This document shows, piece by piece, positions 1-8,472 of a stretch of 64,000 nt of DNA. The position numbers and the translations under genes are program-made. The stretch is from F23-B02 sp963613665 (GTDB lineage: Bacteria > Bacillota > Clostridia > Oscillospirales > Oscillospiraceae): positions 1 to 64,000 of the forward strand of contig CAVEAL010000006.1 of the NCBI GenBank assembly GCA_963613665.1, in the 5' to 3' direction. Below the pieces are notes generated by a model, which saw only the letters and a program-made list of their open reading frames with translations, ran no database searches and was not told the origin of the DNA. Every line of letters starts with the position of its first letter. Positions within the stretch are counted from its first letter, which is position 1.

Positions 1-53
1 TCCCCCGCTGCGCGGTCATCTTCACGCAGCAGCATAGGTTTTTTGACAGTCTG

Positions 54-78
54 AGGCACGGCTGCGGCCGTGCCTTTT
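54..78 (+). terminator. Intrinsic terminator-like hairpin
   Basis: A perfect 9-bp stem (AGGCACGGC/GCCGTGCCT) with loop TGCG is followed by TTTT on the plus strand. It probably ends a plus-strand gene that lies to the left of the window. It also sits just past the stop of the minus-strand SLH gene, but has no T-tract in that direction. No gene can be supported in bases 1-90. Confidence 0.6.
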
Positions 79-90
79 CGGGTGCTTGTA

Positions 91-2535
91 TCAATTAACG
101 GTGCCGCTGCTGAATGCGCGGAACATAAAGCTCACTACCTCACAGCGGGTGCAGGTCGCAGAGGGAGCAAAGCTCGTCGCGGTCTTGCCCTTCGTGATGC
201 CTTTTTCGGCTGCCCAGAGTATTGCCTTGTAGTACACGCTGTTTGCCGAAACATCGTTAAATGTCGTGCTCATATTGCTTGGTGAGGGTTCGCCGGCATA
301 GCGCCAGAGGAAGGTCACGAACTGAGCGCGGGTCACGGCAGCGTTCGGTGAGAAGGTGCTGCCGTCGCCGGTGCCGCTGGCTATTCCCTGCTCTGTCGCC
401 CATATGATGGCCTTATAGTAAGGCACATAGCTGTTGTTATACGGAACGTCCTTGAACTTCATCGTGCTTCCGGCAGGCTCCGGCTCACCGGCTGCGCGCC
501 ACAGGAACGTTACAACCTGGGCGCGTGTACACGGGGATTTGGGATTGAAGTGGCTTGCATCAACACCCGCCGTTACGCGCGGCTCGTTATAGTAAGCCCA
601 CATTACGGCGCTGTAGAACCAGTCGCTGCCGTTTACATCGTAAAAGGGATTGGAGAATCTGCCCTTGCAGCTTTCGCAGACGCCGTACTTTATAATGTGT
701 CCGGTCTTTACGGTTTCGCTGTCCTTATAGCTGTCGCTGCAGCTTGCGCAGGTATAAGTCGTGTAGCCGTTTGTCGTGCAGGTCGGTGCAGTCACGACGG
801 CTTTGTACCTGTGATCGGCAAGCTTACCGTATGCGTCGCCGCATTCGTCGCAGATCGCCTTGTCCTTGCAGGTGGCCGTACCGCCGCTGTGCAAGGTTTT
901 TCTGCTGATCTCGTACCACTTTTCCTCTACCGTGAAGCCCGCAGACTCGAGCTCATCGCGCAGATCCTCAAGGGTCTTTCCGCAGCGCTGGCAGCCGAGC
1001 CAGTGATAGTTATCGTCGCTGCAATGGTCGATATCCTTGATCTTTACCGAGCCGATGATATTATCCATGCTGAAGGTGCCGCTGCGGATCATTTCGGCAA
1101 TCTCGGGAGTGCTCATGCCGATGTTCTTTGCAAGCTGCTTGAGATTATCTTTACTTAAGTTGGCAAAAAGACTTGTGCCGGGGTGCAGATCATGGCCGGT
1201 ACACTTGTCGATGAGTTCCTCCTCGGTCAGGAGGATCGTCCCTTTCTCGTCCTTATACTTATTCAGACAGGTCGGGCACTGGTAATAGTCTATCGTACCG
1301 TCGGCGGTGCAGGTCTTGGGCGTACCCTTGACGAGCTTGAGATCCTTGCAGCCGCCGGAACACTGAGGTGCATACTCCTTGCCTTTTTCGATAAAGGCTC
1401 CGCAGTCAGCACAGTACTTGTCGCCGGTGTAGCCTTTTGTAGTTGCAGTGGGCTTGACGGCATTTTTATATTCGAAATTTATATGGTTATCCGGGTCAAG
1501 CTCGCCATAGGCTGCGCCGCACTTGGAGCACTCTGCCTTGTACTTGCAGCTTGCCGTACCGCCGGAGTGACTGCTCGTGATCGTGGTCTTGGAGCAGACT
1601 CTGCACTTCTGATAGTGGACGTTTGCCGTTGTGTCAGCTACCCAGCAGTAATCATGGTCGGCCTTGGAGGTCGTGACCTTGGCATGGGTAGTCTTTGCCG
1701 TACCGTTTGCATCGGAATAATAGTTATCGCAGCCGGAACAGTACCAATACTCGATATTGCCTTCCGTTGTGCAGGTAGCCGCTTTTGCTATAAAGTGCTG
1801 AATATCCGTGTGATTAGATTTATTTTTGGTCATGCCGTCATCGAGCTTTGCGTGGGATGTCGAATTCTTACAGTCGGCATCCGTGAAATACTCTCTGCAA
1901 TCGGGGCAGTACCAATATTCAATATGCGGATCGCAGGTGTTGTTTGCCGTTGCCGGATGATGCTCAAGATTTGCATGAGTGCACGCGCTCGGGCTTGCCG
2001 TAGGCACAGGACTTGTACCGGGTTCAGGTGTCGTCGTCGGTGTGGGCGCTGCGCCGGTCACGGTAAGTGTCGCGGCGTCGCTTATAGCATAGTCCAGTCC
2101 CTTGTTAAGTCTGCCGGACAGGCCGACGCAATATGCAATGCACTTGTATTTTTTCCCGTTGTGATCGGCTGTTACATTTTCGATTGTCAGGGTCTGTTCG
2201 GTGCCGATCGCTTTTTTGACAAGGCTCGGTATATCCGTCAGGCTGAGACTGCTGTTTGAATCAACTTCCGTTGCGTCGAGCCATACATACTTTACATTTT
2301 TTGAATATGTCGCTTCTACCTGTGTTTCAACCGTAAACGTCGCGGTTTCTCCGGCTGCGGCTGTAACATTCTCCGGCTGTTTGGTGAAGCTAATCTCTAT
2401 CTTGCTGGCGCTCCCGCTTCCGCCGCCTATAATATCGCCGACGCCGCTGAGATCGACCGCCGCAGCAGCGCTGAAGGGCACGAGCGAGACGAGCATCAGG
2501 ACCGTCATAAGCAGGCTGATAATGCGTTTTTTCAT
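91..2535 (-). CDS. Secreted Cys-rich repeat protein with three SLH domains
   Basis: This 814-aa protein is predicted to be exported and held non-covalently on the cell wall. A Lys/Arg start, hydrophobic core and Ala-rich cleavage region (residues 1 to about 26) form a signal peptide. Residues about 35-160 look like an Ig-like module. A Thr/Pro linker (about 168-185) follows. Residues about 185-640 hold many degenerate modules with a C-x-x-C-x-x-Y core (YWYCPDC, YWYCSGC, YTCASC), which look like small zinc- or disulfide-stabilised repeats. Three SLH domains fill the last 165 residues (FxDV, ITxG and CTRAQVVTFLWRAAG motifs) and would bind pyruvylated wall polymer. The start at 2535 was chosen because AAGGAGG precedes it; an upstream in-frame ATG lacks a site. 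The ligand is unknown. The SLH assignment is firm and the middle region is not matched to a named family. Confidence 0.88.
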   Translation of the reverse strand: MKKRIISLLMTVLMLVSLVPFSAAAAVDLSGVGDIIGGGSGSASKIEISFTKQPENVTAAAGETATFTVETQVEATYSKNVKYVWLDATEVDSNSSLSLTDIPSLVKKAIGTEQTLTIENVTADHNGKKYKCIAYCVGLSGRLNKGLDYAISDAATLTVTGAAPTPTTTPEPGTSPVPTASPSACTHANLEHHPATANNTCDPHIEYWYCPDCREYFTDADCKNSTSHAKLDDGMTKNKSNHTDIQHFIAKAATCTTEGNIEYWYCSGCDNYYSDANGTAKTTHAKVTTSKADHDYCWVADTTANVHYQKCRVCSKTTITSSHSGGTASCKYKAECSKCGAAYGELDPDNHINFEYKNAVKPTATTKGYTGDKYCADCGAFIEKGKEYAPQCSGGCKDLKLVKGTPKTCTADGTIDYYQCPTCLNKYKDEKGTILLTEEELIDKCTGHDLHPGTSLFANLSKDNLKQLAKNIGMSTPEIAEMIRSGTFSMDNIIGSVKIKDIDHCSDDNYHWLGCQRCGKTLEDLRDELESAGFTVEEKWYEISRKTLHSGGTATCKDKAICDECGDAYGKLADHRYKAVVTAPTCTTNGYTTYTCASCSDSYKDSETVKTGHIIKYGVCESCKGRFSNPFYDVNGSDWFYSAVMWAYYNEPRVTAGVDASHFNPKSPCTRAQVVTFLWRAAGEPEPAGSTMKFKDVPYNNSYVPYYKAIIWATEQGIASGTGDGSTFSPNAAVTRAQFVTFLWRYAGEPSPSNMSTTFNDVSANSVYYKAILWAAEKGITKGKTATSFAPSATCTRCEVVSFMFRAFSSGTVN

Positions 2536-2587
2536 ATTCTCCTCCTTAGAGCGTGTTCTCCGCCGCAAAGCGGCCAAATACAGACTA

Positions 2588-2616
2588 ATTATACTATCTT
2601 GTCACTTTCTTGGCAA
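2588..2616 (-). promoter_or_regulatory. Sigma-A-type promoter of the SLH gene
   Basis: On the minus strand TTGCCA (2611-2616) and TATAAT (2588-2593) are separated by exactly 17 bases, with the -10 about 53 bases upstream of the start codon. Confidence 0.7.
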
Positions 2617-2679
2617 GTGTCGTCTTTTCGTCATTGTGTACATTTTTGCCAAGCTGTATTTGTACATTAAGCCGGTCGG

Positions 2680-2709
2680 GCATAAGCGCGCGGCGCCAGG
2701 CATATACAT
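2680..2709 (+). promoter_or_regulatory. Sigma-E-like promoter of spoIIID
   Basis: GCATAA (2680-2685) and CATATACAT (2701-2709) are 15 bases apart and about 30 bases upstream of the spoIIID start. This resembles the sigma-E consensus (ATA-type -35, CATACA-type -10). In Bacillus, spoIIID is transcribed by sigma-E, which supports the call. The assignment is by eye. Confidence 0.45.
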
Positions 2710-2738
2710 GGACTATGTGAGTTTGGGGAGTGGTGCAT

Positions 2739-2993
2739 GTGTACACGAATATTGAAGAGCGCGCCTGCGAGCTTGCCGGGTACATCATCGAGAATAAGGC
2801 AACCGTAAGAGCCGCCGCAAAGCAGTTTAACATTTCAAAAAGCACCGTACACAAGGATCTCACCGAGAGGCTGAAAACGGTCAGCCCGGCACTGTTTCAT
2901 CAGGTGCGGGAGCTGCTTGATATCAACAAGGCCGAGCGGCACATCCGCGGCGGCATGGCGACAAGGAGAAAATACAAAGGCGAAAGTATATGA
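2739..2993 (+). CDS. spoIIID: Sporulation transcription regulator SpoIIID
   Basis: This 84-aa DNA-binding protein controls many mother-cell genes during sporulation. It carries a helix-turn-helix at about residues 23-45, with the near-invariant family string SKSTVHKDLTERL followed by a basic tail (HIRGGMATRRKYK). The GTG at 2739 was chosen because the resulting N-terminus aligns residue for residue with Bacillus SpoIIID and GGGGAG lies 8 bases upstream; GTG codons at 2730 and 2733 are too close to that site. The gene is monocistronic, with a sigma-E-like promoter in front and a strong hairpin right after the stop. It shows that the host is, or recently was, an endospore former. Confidence 0.95.
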   Translation: MYTNIEERACELAGYIIENKATVRAAAKQFNISKSTVHKDLTERLKTVSPALFHQVRELLDINKAERHIRGGMATRRKYKGESI

Positions 2994-3022
2994 AAAAAGC
3001 TCCCCCGCGGGGGAGCTTTTTT
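2993..3022. terminator. Bidirectional terminator between spoIIID and the CoA-transferase gene
   Basis: The arms AAAAAAGCTCCCCC and GGGGGAGCTTTTTT form a 14-bp inverted repeat with T-runs on both strands, between two convergent genes. Confidence 0.85.
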
Positions 3023-3032
3023 CATATAAATA

Positions 3033-4340
3033 TCAGATGATTATGCCGCGCTTTTTGGCTTCGAAGGTGAGCTCGTCGCGGAAATCGGGATGGGCAATGG
3101 CAATGAGCTGACGGGTGCGCTCGCCGAGGCTGCGGCCGCGCAGATGGGCAATACCGTACTCGGTGACGATGTAGTCAACGTCGTTTTTCGAGGTGGTGCA
3201 AACGGCACCAGGAGTGAGGATGGGCTTTATCTTGCTTATCGTGCCGCCCTTTGCGGTCGATGTAAAAGCGATAAAGCTCTTGCCGCCCTTAGACTGGCAT
3301 GCGCCGCGGACGAAGTCGATCTGGCCGCCTGAGCCGGACATGTGCTTTGTGCCGACGGATTCCGCACAGACCTGACCGAAGAAGTCTACCTCAATGGCCG
3401 CGTTTATGGATATCATATTGTCGTTCTTGCAGATGACGTTGGGGTCATTGACGTAATCGACAGGCAGGATGACCATTGCGGGGTTATCATCAACAAAGTC
3501 ATATATCCTCTTGGAACCGTAGGCGAAGGTCGTAACGCTCTTGCCGCGGTGTATCTGCTTTTTGGAGTTATTGACGGCTCCGCACTCGAGGAGCTCGACC
3601 ATGGAGTCGGTGAACATCTCGGTATGTATGCCGAGGTCGTGCTTCGACTTGAGCGCCATACCGGTAGCGTCGGGGATAGCGCCGATGCCGAGCTGGATGC
3701 ACGCACCGTCGGGTATCTGCTCTGCTATGATATTGCCGATGGTCTGGCTGACCTCGTCGATAACGACGGGCGGCAGAACGGGCAGCTCGTGGTTATACTC
3801 AACGATTGCGTCAACCTGCGAAACGTGCAGCTGTGCGCCGGTCAGGCATCTGGGCTGCTGCTCGTTTACCTCGACGAAGACTCTCTTTGCCTTGTCGATC
3901 ATCGCCTCGGCATAGGAACCGTTGAGAGCGAGGCTGAAGTAGCCGTGGCTGTCCATGGGTGAGACCTCGATGCAGAATGCATCATACTCATACTCGGCAC
4001 GGATATGACGCGGGATATCGCGGTAATAGGTCGGCAGAATATCCGCCCAGCCGCCGTTTACGGCCTTGCGGGCAAAGCCGGAGCTGAACCATGAATAGCC
4101 GGTCATCTTGCCGAAAAGCTCGGGATCGGTGTAAAATTCAAAGGGGTACGCATCAAGAAGGGTCTGTACCTGAACGCCTTTTACATCGCTGCTCTTGACT
4201 CTTGCGCTGATTGCGTTCATAATTGCCGGTGTCTGCGAGGGTGCGGTATCCATGCCCAGAACCCAGCCGGACTCCACCTGCTTGGCAAGCTCCTCTGCAC
4301 TTATAAGTTTTTCAGCGTATAATGCTTTAAAATCGGTCAT
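3033..4340 (-). CDS. Acyl-CoA:acetate CoA-transferase (butyryl-CoA/4-hydroxybutyrate type)
   Basis: This 435-aa protein belongs to the acetyl-CoA hydrolase/transferase family that moves CoA between acyl-CoA and acetate, the last step of butyrate formation in many gut Clostridia. The likely catalytic glutamate is in GIHTEMF (about residue 241), just after the CoA-loop motif LGIGAIPD. GSGGQIDFVRGA near residue 340 is typical of butyryl-CoA:acetate and 4-hydroxybutyrate transferases, and the C-terminal EYGIAHLRGRS motif is intact. The start at 4340 was chosen over an upstream GTG (4349) because AGGAG directly abuts that GTG but is 8 bases from the ATG. The gene is monocistronic with its own promoter. 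The exact acyl substrate cannot be told from sequence; no neighbouring gene belongs to a butyrate pathway. Confidence 0.88.
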   Translation of the reverse strand: MTDFKALYAEKLISAEELAKQVESGWVLGMDTAPSQTPAIMNAISARVKSSDVKGVQVQTLLDAYPFEFYTDPELFGKMTGYSWFSSGFARKAVNGGWADILPTYYRDIPRHIRAEYEYDAFCIEVSPMDSHGYFSLALNGSYAEAMIDKAKRVFVEVNEQQPRCLTGAQLHVSQVDAIVEYNHELPVLPPVVIDEVSQTIGNIIAEQIPDGACIQLGIGAIPDATGMALKSKHDLGIHTEMFTDSMVELLECGAVNNSKKQIHRGKSVTTFAYGSKRIYDFVDDNPAMVILPVDYVNDPNVICKNDNMISINAAIEVDFFGQVCAESVGTKHMSGSGGQIDFVRGACQSKGGKSFIAFTSTAKGGTISKIKPILTPGAVCTTSKNDVDYIVTEYGIAHLRGRSLGERTRQLIAIAHPDFRDELTFEAKKRGIII

Positions 4341-4381
4341 TTTTAACACTCCTGAAACAATATTGCGTCTAAGCTGGTGAT

Positions 4382-4410
4382 ATTATATAATAGTCTATCG
4401 TTAAATTCAA
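4382..4410 (-). promoter_or_regulatory. Promoter of the CoA-transferase gene
   Basis: Minus-strand TTGAAT (4405-4410) and TATAAT (4382-4387) have a 17-base spacer and lie about 40 bases upstream of the start codon. Confidence 0.65.
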
Positions 4411-4475
4411 GTATCGTACAGGCCTTATTGGGCGAAATCACTATAATTTATTTTCTAACGAATACGGAGGACAAT

Positions 4476-5291
4476 ATGAAATTCACAAAAATGCACGGTG
4501 CAGGCAACGACTTTGTAATCATAAACACGCTTACGGAAGCTGTGGAACTCTCCGCTGTTCCTGATCTTGCGAGGACTCTTTGCAGCCGCAGGACAGGCAT
4601 CGGCGCCGACGGGCTCATGCTCGTTGCCGGAGCGCAGGGCGACGCCGACTACCGGCTGCTGTTTTTCAACTCCGACGGCAGCCTCGGCGAAATGTGCGGC
4701 AACGGGGCGCGGTGCATAGCCCGCTACGGCTATGAGCACGGCCTTGCCGGAGATACTCAGCGCATTGAGACGACCGCCGGTCTCGTCACCGGAGAGAGGA
4801 TTGACAAAACGCTCTACCGCATACGGCTCAACGACCCTTCGGTCATAGACCTGCACCGTGAAGCCGAGGGCTGCGGCTGCGCGTACATAGAGCTCGGCGA
4901 CCCCGGTATACCGCACGCTGTGCTCATTAAAGACGACTGGGACACGGTACCCGAGGATGAACTTCGCGCTCTCGGCAAGGCTCTCAGGTACTCCCCCGCC
5001 TTCCCCAAGGGCGCGAACGTGAGCTTTGTAAGGCTCACGGATAAGGACGAAATAAAGGCTGTCACCTACGAGCGCGGCGTTGAGGACTTCACTCTCGCCT
5101 GCGGCACCGGCTGCGGCAGCATTACGGCCGCGCTGACGCTCATGGGGCTTGTATCGGGCGAGGACGTCAGGATATCAATGCCGGGCGGTGAGCTTTGCGT
5201 CACGCTCACGCAGGACGGCTGCTCGGTGCACGACGTGTATCTCACCGGCCCCACCTGCGTGGTATTTGAGGGAGAAACGAGGGAGATTTAA
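4476..5291 (+). CDS. dapF: Diaminopimelate epimerase
   Basis: This 271-aa cytosolic enzyme converts LL- to meso-diaminopimelate for lysine and peptidoglycan synthesis, without a cofactor. The two catalytic cysteines are seen in GEMCGNGARC and in LACGTGCGS, and the N-terminal FTKMHGAGNDF is the family signature. The length is normal. ATG 4476 is used because CGGAGG lies 8 bases upstream; the frame stays open further upstream but has no ribosome binding site. No other lysine-pathway gene is adjacent. A TATAAT at 4442-4447 may be the -10 box, although no clear -35 is seen. Confidence 0.96.
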   Translation: MKFTKMHGAGNDFVIINTLTEAVELSAVPDLARTLCSRRTGIGADGLMLVAGAQGDADYRLLFFNSDGSLGEMCGNGARCIARYGYEHGLAGDTQRIETTAGLVTGERIDKTLYRIRLNDPSVIDLHREAEGCGCAYIELGDPGIPHAVLIKDDWDTVPEDELRALGKALRYSPAFPKGANVSFVRLTDKDEIKAVTYERGVEDFTLACGTGCGSITAALTLMGLVSGEDVRISMPGGELCVTLTQDGCSVHDVYLTGPTCVVFEGETREI

Positions 5292-5330
5292 GAGCAAAGC
5301 CTCAGATCATCTGACCGAAGTGGTTTTTCG

Positions 5331-5963
5331 TCATACGGTTTTCACAAAGCTCCAGTTTTGGATCGTCTGCCCGCCGTGCGTGAGGCTGCGCACTGCAAAG
5401 CAGTCAAAGCCGTTCCTTTTGTAGAATGTGCAGTTTTTCTCAGTATTCGTAGTAAGGGCGAGCTCTCCGCCGCCGTTATTCTTTATATACGGTATCAGGC
5501 AGTCGTTTATCATGCCGCTGCCGAGGCCGCAGCCCTTCATCCCCATGTCTACTGCCAGCAGCTCGATATACCATGCGTTTGGATGCTGCTCTGCACAGTC
5601 AAGGTGTCCCTCCTCGGAAATGCTGAAGAAATCAAGTATTTTTGAAAAGCCGACCGGAAACAGCAGGCTCACGCCGCCCGACAGGATATAGTCCCAAACG
5701 CTTATGCGTCTTTTGGATGGGTCTTGCAGAAGCGCCGCCGAAACTATCCTTCCGTTTCTTACTCCGACAAAGCACTTATGCTGCTTCATATTTGCCCGCG
5801 TGTGCACCCTGTGCAGCTTTTCGATATAAGTAAAATACTCATTTTCGCTGTCAAAGGCACGCTGAAAAGCAAAGTCAAAGAACGGGTAGTGCCCGAATGA
5901 CAGCGTTGCAAGCTTAGAGATATATGCAGCTTCATCGGGTCTTGCCTCACGGTATTCGATCAT
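5331..5963 (-). CDS. GNAT-family N-acetyltransferase
   Basis: This 210-aa protein has the acetyl-CoA binding signature of the GNAT fold: a beta strand (YIELLAVDM), then a glycine-rich pyrophosphate loop (KGCGLGSGM) at about residues 148-156, then ALTTNTEKNCTFYKRNGF, the typical late motif. The substrate is not predictable. It is divergent from the TetR-type regulator gene at 6121, and a palindrome lies between them, so it is probably under that regulator's control, as seen for many TetR/acetyltransferase pairs. AGGAGG precedes the ATG by 8 bases. Confidence 0.85.
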   Translation of the reverse strand: MIEYREARPDEAAYISKLATLSFGHYPFFDFAFQRAFDSENEYFTYIEKLHRVHTRANMKQHKCFVGVRNGRIVSAALLQDPSKRRISVWDYILSGGVSLLFPVGFSKILDFFSISEEGHLDCAEQHPNAWYIELLAVDMGMKGCGLGSGMINDCLIPYIKNNGGGELALTTNTEKNCTFYKRNGFDCFAVRSLTHGGQTIQNWSFVKTV

Positions 5964-5994
5964 TTTAATTTCCTCCTGTACGCATGAATTTTTA

Positions 5995-6033
5995 TAAACA
6001 CCTGTTTACTAATGCGCGTGTATGCAGTATAAT
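5995..6033 (+). promoter_or_regulatory. tetR promoter overlapped by an operator-like palindrome
   Basis: TTTACT (6005-6010) and TATAAT (6028-6033) have a 17-base spacer. A perfect inverted repeat TAAACA-CC-TGTTTA (5995-6008) covers the -35 box, as expected for an autoregulating TetR operator between divergent genes. A second symmetric element, ATGCGCAT, lies at 6040-6047. Confidence 0.55.
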
Positions 6034-6120
6034 AAGCCTATGCGCATAAGCCAATACTCAGCTTTAAGACAGCCGTGCATTACTGCACAGCTTATCGCAA
6101 GCTGTTCACGGGAGGTAGCT

Positions 6121-6672
6121 ATGGAGGACAGGCGAACGAGGAAAACAAAAAAGGCGATCGAAAGCAGCTTTCTTACTCTGCTCGGGCAAAAAAGCCTCGG
6201 CAGGATCACCGTTGCAGAGCTATGCCGCATGGCTGACATCGGACGCGGTACTTTTTACCTGCATTACACGGACGTATACGATTTATACGAAAAGATTGAA
6301 AACGAGGCAAGCTCCGGGCTGTACAAGCTGTTTGAGGACGCTTTTCCTTCGACGGACAGGGAGAACAGCAGAAGGCTTGCCTATGGGCTGACGGCTTATA
6401 TCGAGGATAGGCGCGAGTTGTTTTTATTGCTCAGCCGAGAGGATAACCGCTCCTCGCTTCAACGGATCACACGGCAGCTGAACGAAAAGGTCATAAACGA
6501 AAACCGCCTGCTGCACCCTGATGGCAACGTCCGATATGAAGCTATGGAATCTGTTTTCGTTGTTTCCGGCATAACGGGCGTTCTGGAAGAGTGGCTAAAG
6601 GGCGGAATGTCGGCTTCGCGCGATGAGGTCGCCGCCGCGCTCGACAAAATACTGTGCAAGATAAACGTGTAG
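6121..6672 (+). CDS. TetR/AcrR-family transcriptional regulator
   Basis: This 183-aa protein has a canonical N-terminal helix-turn-helix. RRTRKTKKAIESSFLTLL forms helix 1, ITVAELCRMADIGRGTFYLHY is the DNA-recognition region at about residues 28-48, and DVYDLYEKI starts the core. The C-terminal ligand domain is poorly conserved, so the effector is unknown. The start at ATG 6121 follows GGGAGG by 7 bases. It is divergent from the GNAT gene and ends in a strong terminator. Confidence 0.9.
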   Translation: MEDRRTRKTKKAIESSFLTLLGQKSLGRITVAELCRMADIGRGTFYLHYTDVYDLYEKIENEASSGLYKLFEDAFPSTDRENSRRLAYGLTAYIEDRRELFLLLSREDNRSSLQRITRQLNEKVINENRLLHPDGNVRYEAMESVFVVSGITGVLEEWLKGGMSASRDEVAAALDKILCKINV

Positions 6673-6673
6673 A

Positions 6674-6705
6674 AAACGCCGCTCAGTCCGAGCGGCGTTT
6701 GAGTT
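6674..6705 (+). terminator. Terminator of the tetR-type gene
   Basis: An 11-bp stem (AAACGCCGCTC/GAGCGGCGTTT) with loop AGTCC is followed by GAGTTTTT. Confidence 0.8.
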
Positions 6706-6706
6706 T

Positions 6707-6877
6707 TTATACATACTGCTTTCGGGGGATGCGGTCGTAGTTCCATTCAAGGATGGGCTCGACGCAGTAGGCAAGGAATTTCATATCAAGGTTAAAGAAA
6801 TATATCGCAAAGGTCACGGCAAACAGTCCCGCTCCGCCGCCGAGCATTTTCAGGGGCAGCATTTTAAATTTTGACAT
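6707..6877 (-). CDS. Small membrane protein, third gene of dehydratase-like operon 1
   Basis: This is a 56-aa protein with one hydrophobic segment (about residues 11-27, GGGAGLFAVTFAIYFF) followed by a short hydrophilic tail (ILEWNYDRIPRKQYV). No named family is recognised. It shares the string Y-F-N-L-D-M at the end of the hydrophobic segment with the 52-aa product at 12711-12869. That gene occupies the same place in the second dehydratase-like operon, so the two are likely homologous accessory proteins, perhaps a membrane tether or assembly factor. The start at 6877 has TAAGGAGG 10 bases upstream, overlapping the 3' end of the preceding gene. Confidence 0.75.
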   Translation of the reverse strand: MSKFKMLPLKMLGGGAGLFAVTFAIYFFNLDMKFLAYCVEPILEWNYDRIPRKQYV

Positions 6878-6891
6878 ATCGTTTTTCCTCC

Positions 6892-8472
6892 TTACCATGC
6901 GTGCTCATCCGGCAGGAATTCAATGCTCGGATCGAGCGGCTCTTCACGCATAACGGTGCGCATATACTGATTGAACTGATCGCGTATAGCCTGACGGGTG
7001 TAGACCCGCGGATCGCACAGATCGTGGCAGACCCAGACGAGGTGTATACCGCGCTCTCTTGCCTGCTCCTCGAACTGGCCATGCATGCCGGTCAGCGCCT
7101 TGCAGGACATGTGCTCCCACATCATGACCATGTCGGCATTCATTTTTTCGCAGTATTCCCAGAGCTCGTCAACGAGCACCTTGTAGCCGCCGTGGGTGTG
7201 ATTGCGCATGATCATGTTCATTGTGAGCCACGCCATGTCGCGGTATGCCCTCTCGCGGTTCTCGGGCGTATCCTCCTCGGCTATCTCATCGCTGATTACC
7301 ATGGACAGCATATCCGTCAGCGGAACGACGCCCCAGCACTGGATCATCCAGTAGAGCATGTCAATGACGTACTGCGGCTGCACGCCCCAGACTATGCACC
7401 TGTGGCGGTACTCGGAGGCCATCATGGTCCTGTTCTTATAGCCCTGCCGCACGAGCCTGTTTATCTTTTCCTCGATCGGCGGGAACTCCGCGCTGCGGCC
7501 GCAGTTGCCCATGTAGTCCGTGTCGTTGAACAGCGAGAACACAGCGCCGACAAACTGCGGATAAGGCGTGCTGTTTACCTCGAGCCAGCCGACACGGTTG
7601 CGTGTCGTCTGATTTACACGCTTTGCGCACTTGAAATAGTGCTCCCAGTTCCACTTCGCGCCGGTCGTTTTTTCAACAAACTCTATCGCCTGCTTTATGT
7701 CGTTGGCGGCATACTGCTGAACGTCCTCCTGAGTGTGGCGCATCGGAGCTACGAGCTGGAAGGTCGGTATGCCGTACTCGCGCTCAAGGCGCTTGGCTAT
7801 GAGGCCGTTGCCCATAAGCGAGCCGTCGCAGGTCGTGTTGACCTGAACGGCACATTTGCCGAGGACCGGGAAATCGTCGTCAATGGAAACGCCGAGCTCC
7901 GCCTCCGGCATGGGACACACGTCGCCGGGAATACCGAACTGCTGGGCAACGTCGAGGTAATGCATCGCCGATTTCTGGTTAAGGAGGTTTGCCGAGAACA
8001 TAGTCGGTACCTCGCGCAGGATACAGTTGAGATCCGGGAAGCCCATCATGAGCGCCGTCATTGCGTTCTCGTCCCAGAGCACGCATTTTTCCGAATACTT
8101 GACGTCGTTGCCGGTGCGGCGGTCACCGCGCATGGCGTTGCTGATGGCCGCTGCGATATCCTTTACAACAAAGTTCATTGCGATATGCGTTATGCGCAGC
8201 GGCTCGTCACGCAGTCCCATAGTGAACTTATCCATCATGTGAGGCACGGCCAGATAATTTGCAAACCATCTGTAGCGGAACATGCCCTTGATATTGCGGG
8301 GGTGGATTATGACACCGGCAAGTATCGACAGTATGTAGAGCCATCTGCCGTAATCGTACAGCGTGTCTTTAAGGCCGCGCCACTCGCGGCGGCGGCGCAC
8401 CTTGCCCTGGTCGAAAAGAACGCCAAGCTGCTTTTCGCCCCTGCGCTCTTTATCATTCACTACGATCGCCAT
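6892..8472 (-). CDS. 2-hydroxyacyl-CoA dehydratase-like protein, large subunit (copy 1)
   Basis: This 526-aa protein resembles the 2-hydroxyglutaryl-CoA dehydratase D-component / benzoyl-CoA reductase family, where each subunit holds an iron-sulfur cluster used in radical ketyl chemistry. Three cysteines sit where family ligands are expected: FGIPGDVC (about residue 195), TTCDG (about 225) and HMSCKAL (about 460). The N-terminal 110 residues are basic with a hydrophobic stretch (YGRWLYILSILAGVII), longer than in classical subunits. It starts within the stop of the upstream 398-aa subunit gene (TAATG, one shared base), which implies translational coupling and a heterodimer. The substrate is unknown. 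No ATP-dependent activator (HgdC type) is encoded nearby. The paralogue is at 12885-14495. Confidence 0.8.
   Translation of the reverse strand: MAIVVNDKERRGEKQLGVLFDQGKVRRRREWRGLKDTLYDYGRWLYILSILAGVIIHPRNIKGMFRYRWFANYLAVPHMMDKFTMGLRDEPLRITHIAMNFVVKDIAAAISNAMRGDRRTGNDVKYSEKCVLWDENAMTALMMGFPDLNCILREVPTMFSANLLNQKSAMHYLDVAQQFGIPGDVCPMPEAELGVSIDDDFPVLGKCAVQVNTTCDGSLMGNGLIAKRLEREYGIPTFQLVAPMRHTQEDVQQYAANDIKQAIEFVEKTTGAKWNWEHYFKCAKRVNQTTRNRVGWLEVNSTPYPQFVGAVFSLFNDTDYMGNCGRSAEFPPIEEKINRLVRQGYKNRTMMASEYRHRCIVWGVQPQYVIDMLYWMIQCWGVVPLTDMLSMVISDEIAEEDTPENRERAYRDMAWLTMNMIMRNHTHGGYKVLVDELWEYCEKMNADMVMMWEHMSCKALTGMHGQFEEQARERGIHLVWVCHDLCDPRVYTRQAIRDQFNQYMRTVMREEPLDPSIEFLPDEHAW

Noticed and set aside
1..90. 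Possible 3' end of a plus-strand gene before the hairpin
   Set aside because: Two frames reach stops at 35-37 and 52-54, but too few codons are visible to support a coding call.
5302..5314. Palindrome TCAGATCATCTGA between dapF and the GNAT gene
   Set aside because: Lies between convergent 3' ends with only a weak T-run downstream; neither a convincing terminator nor an operator.
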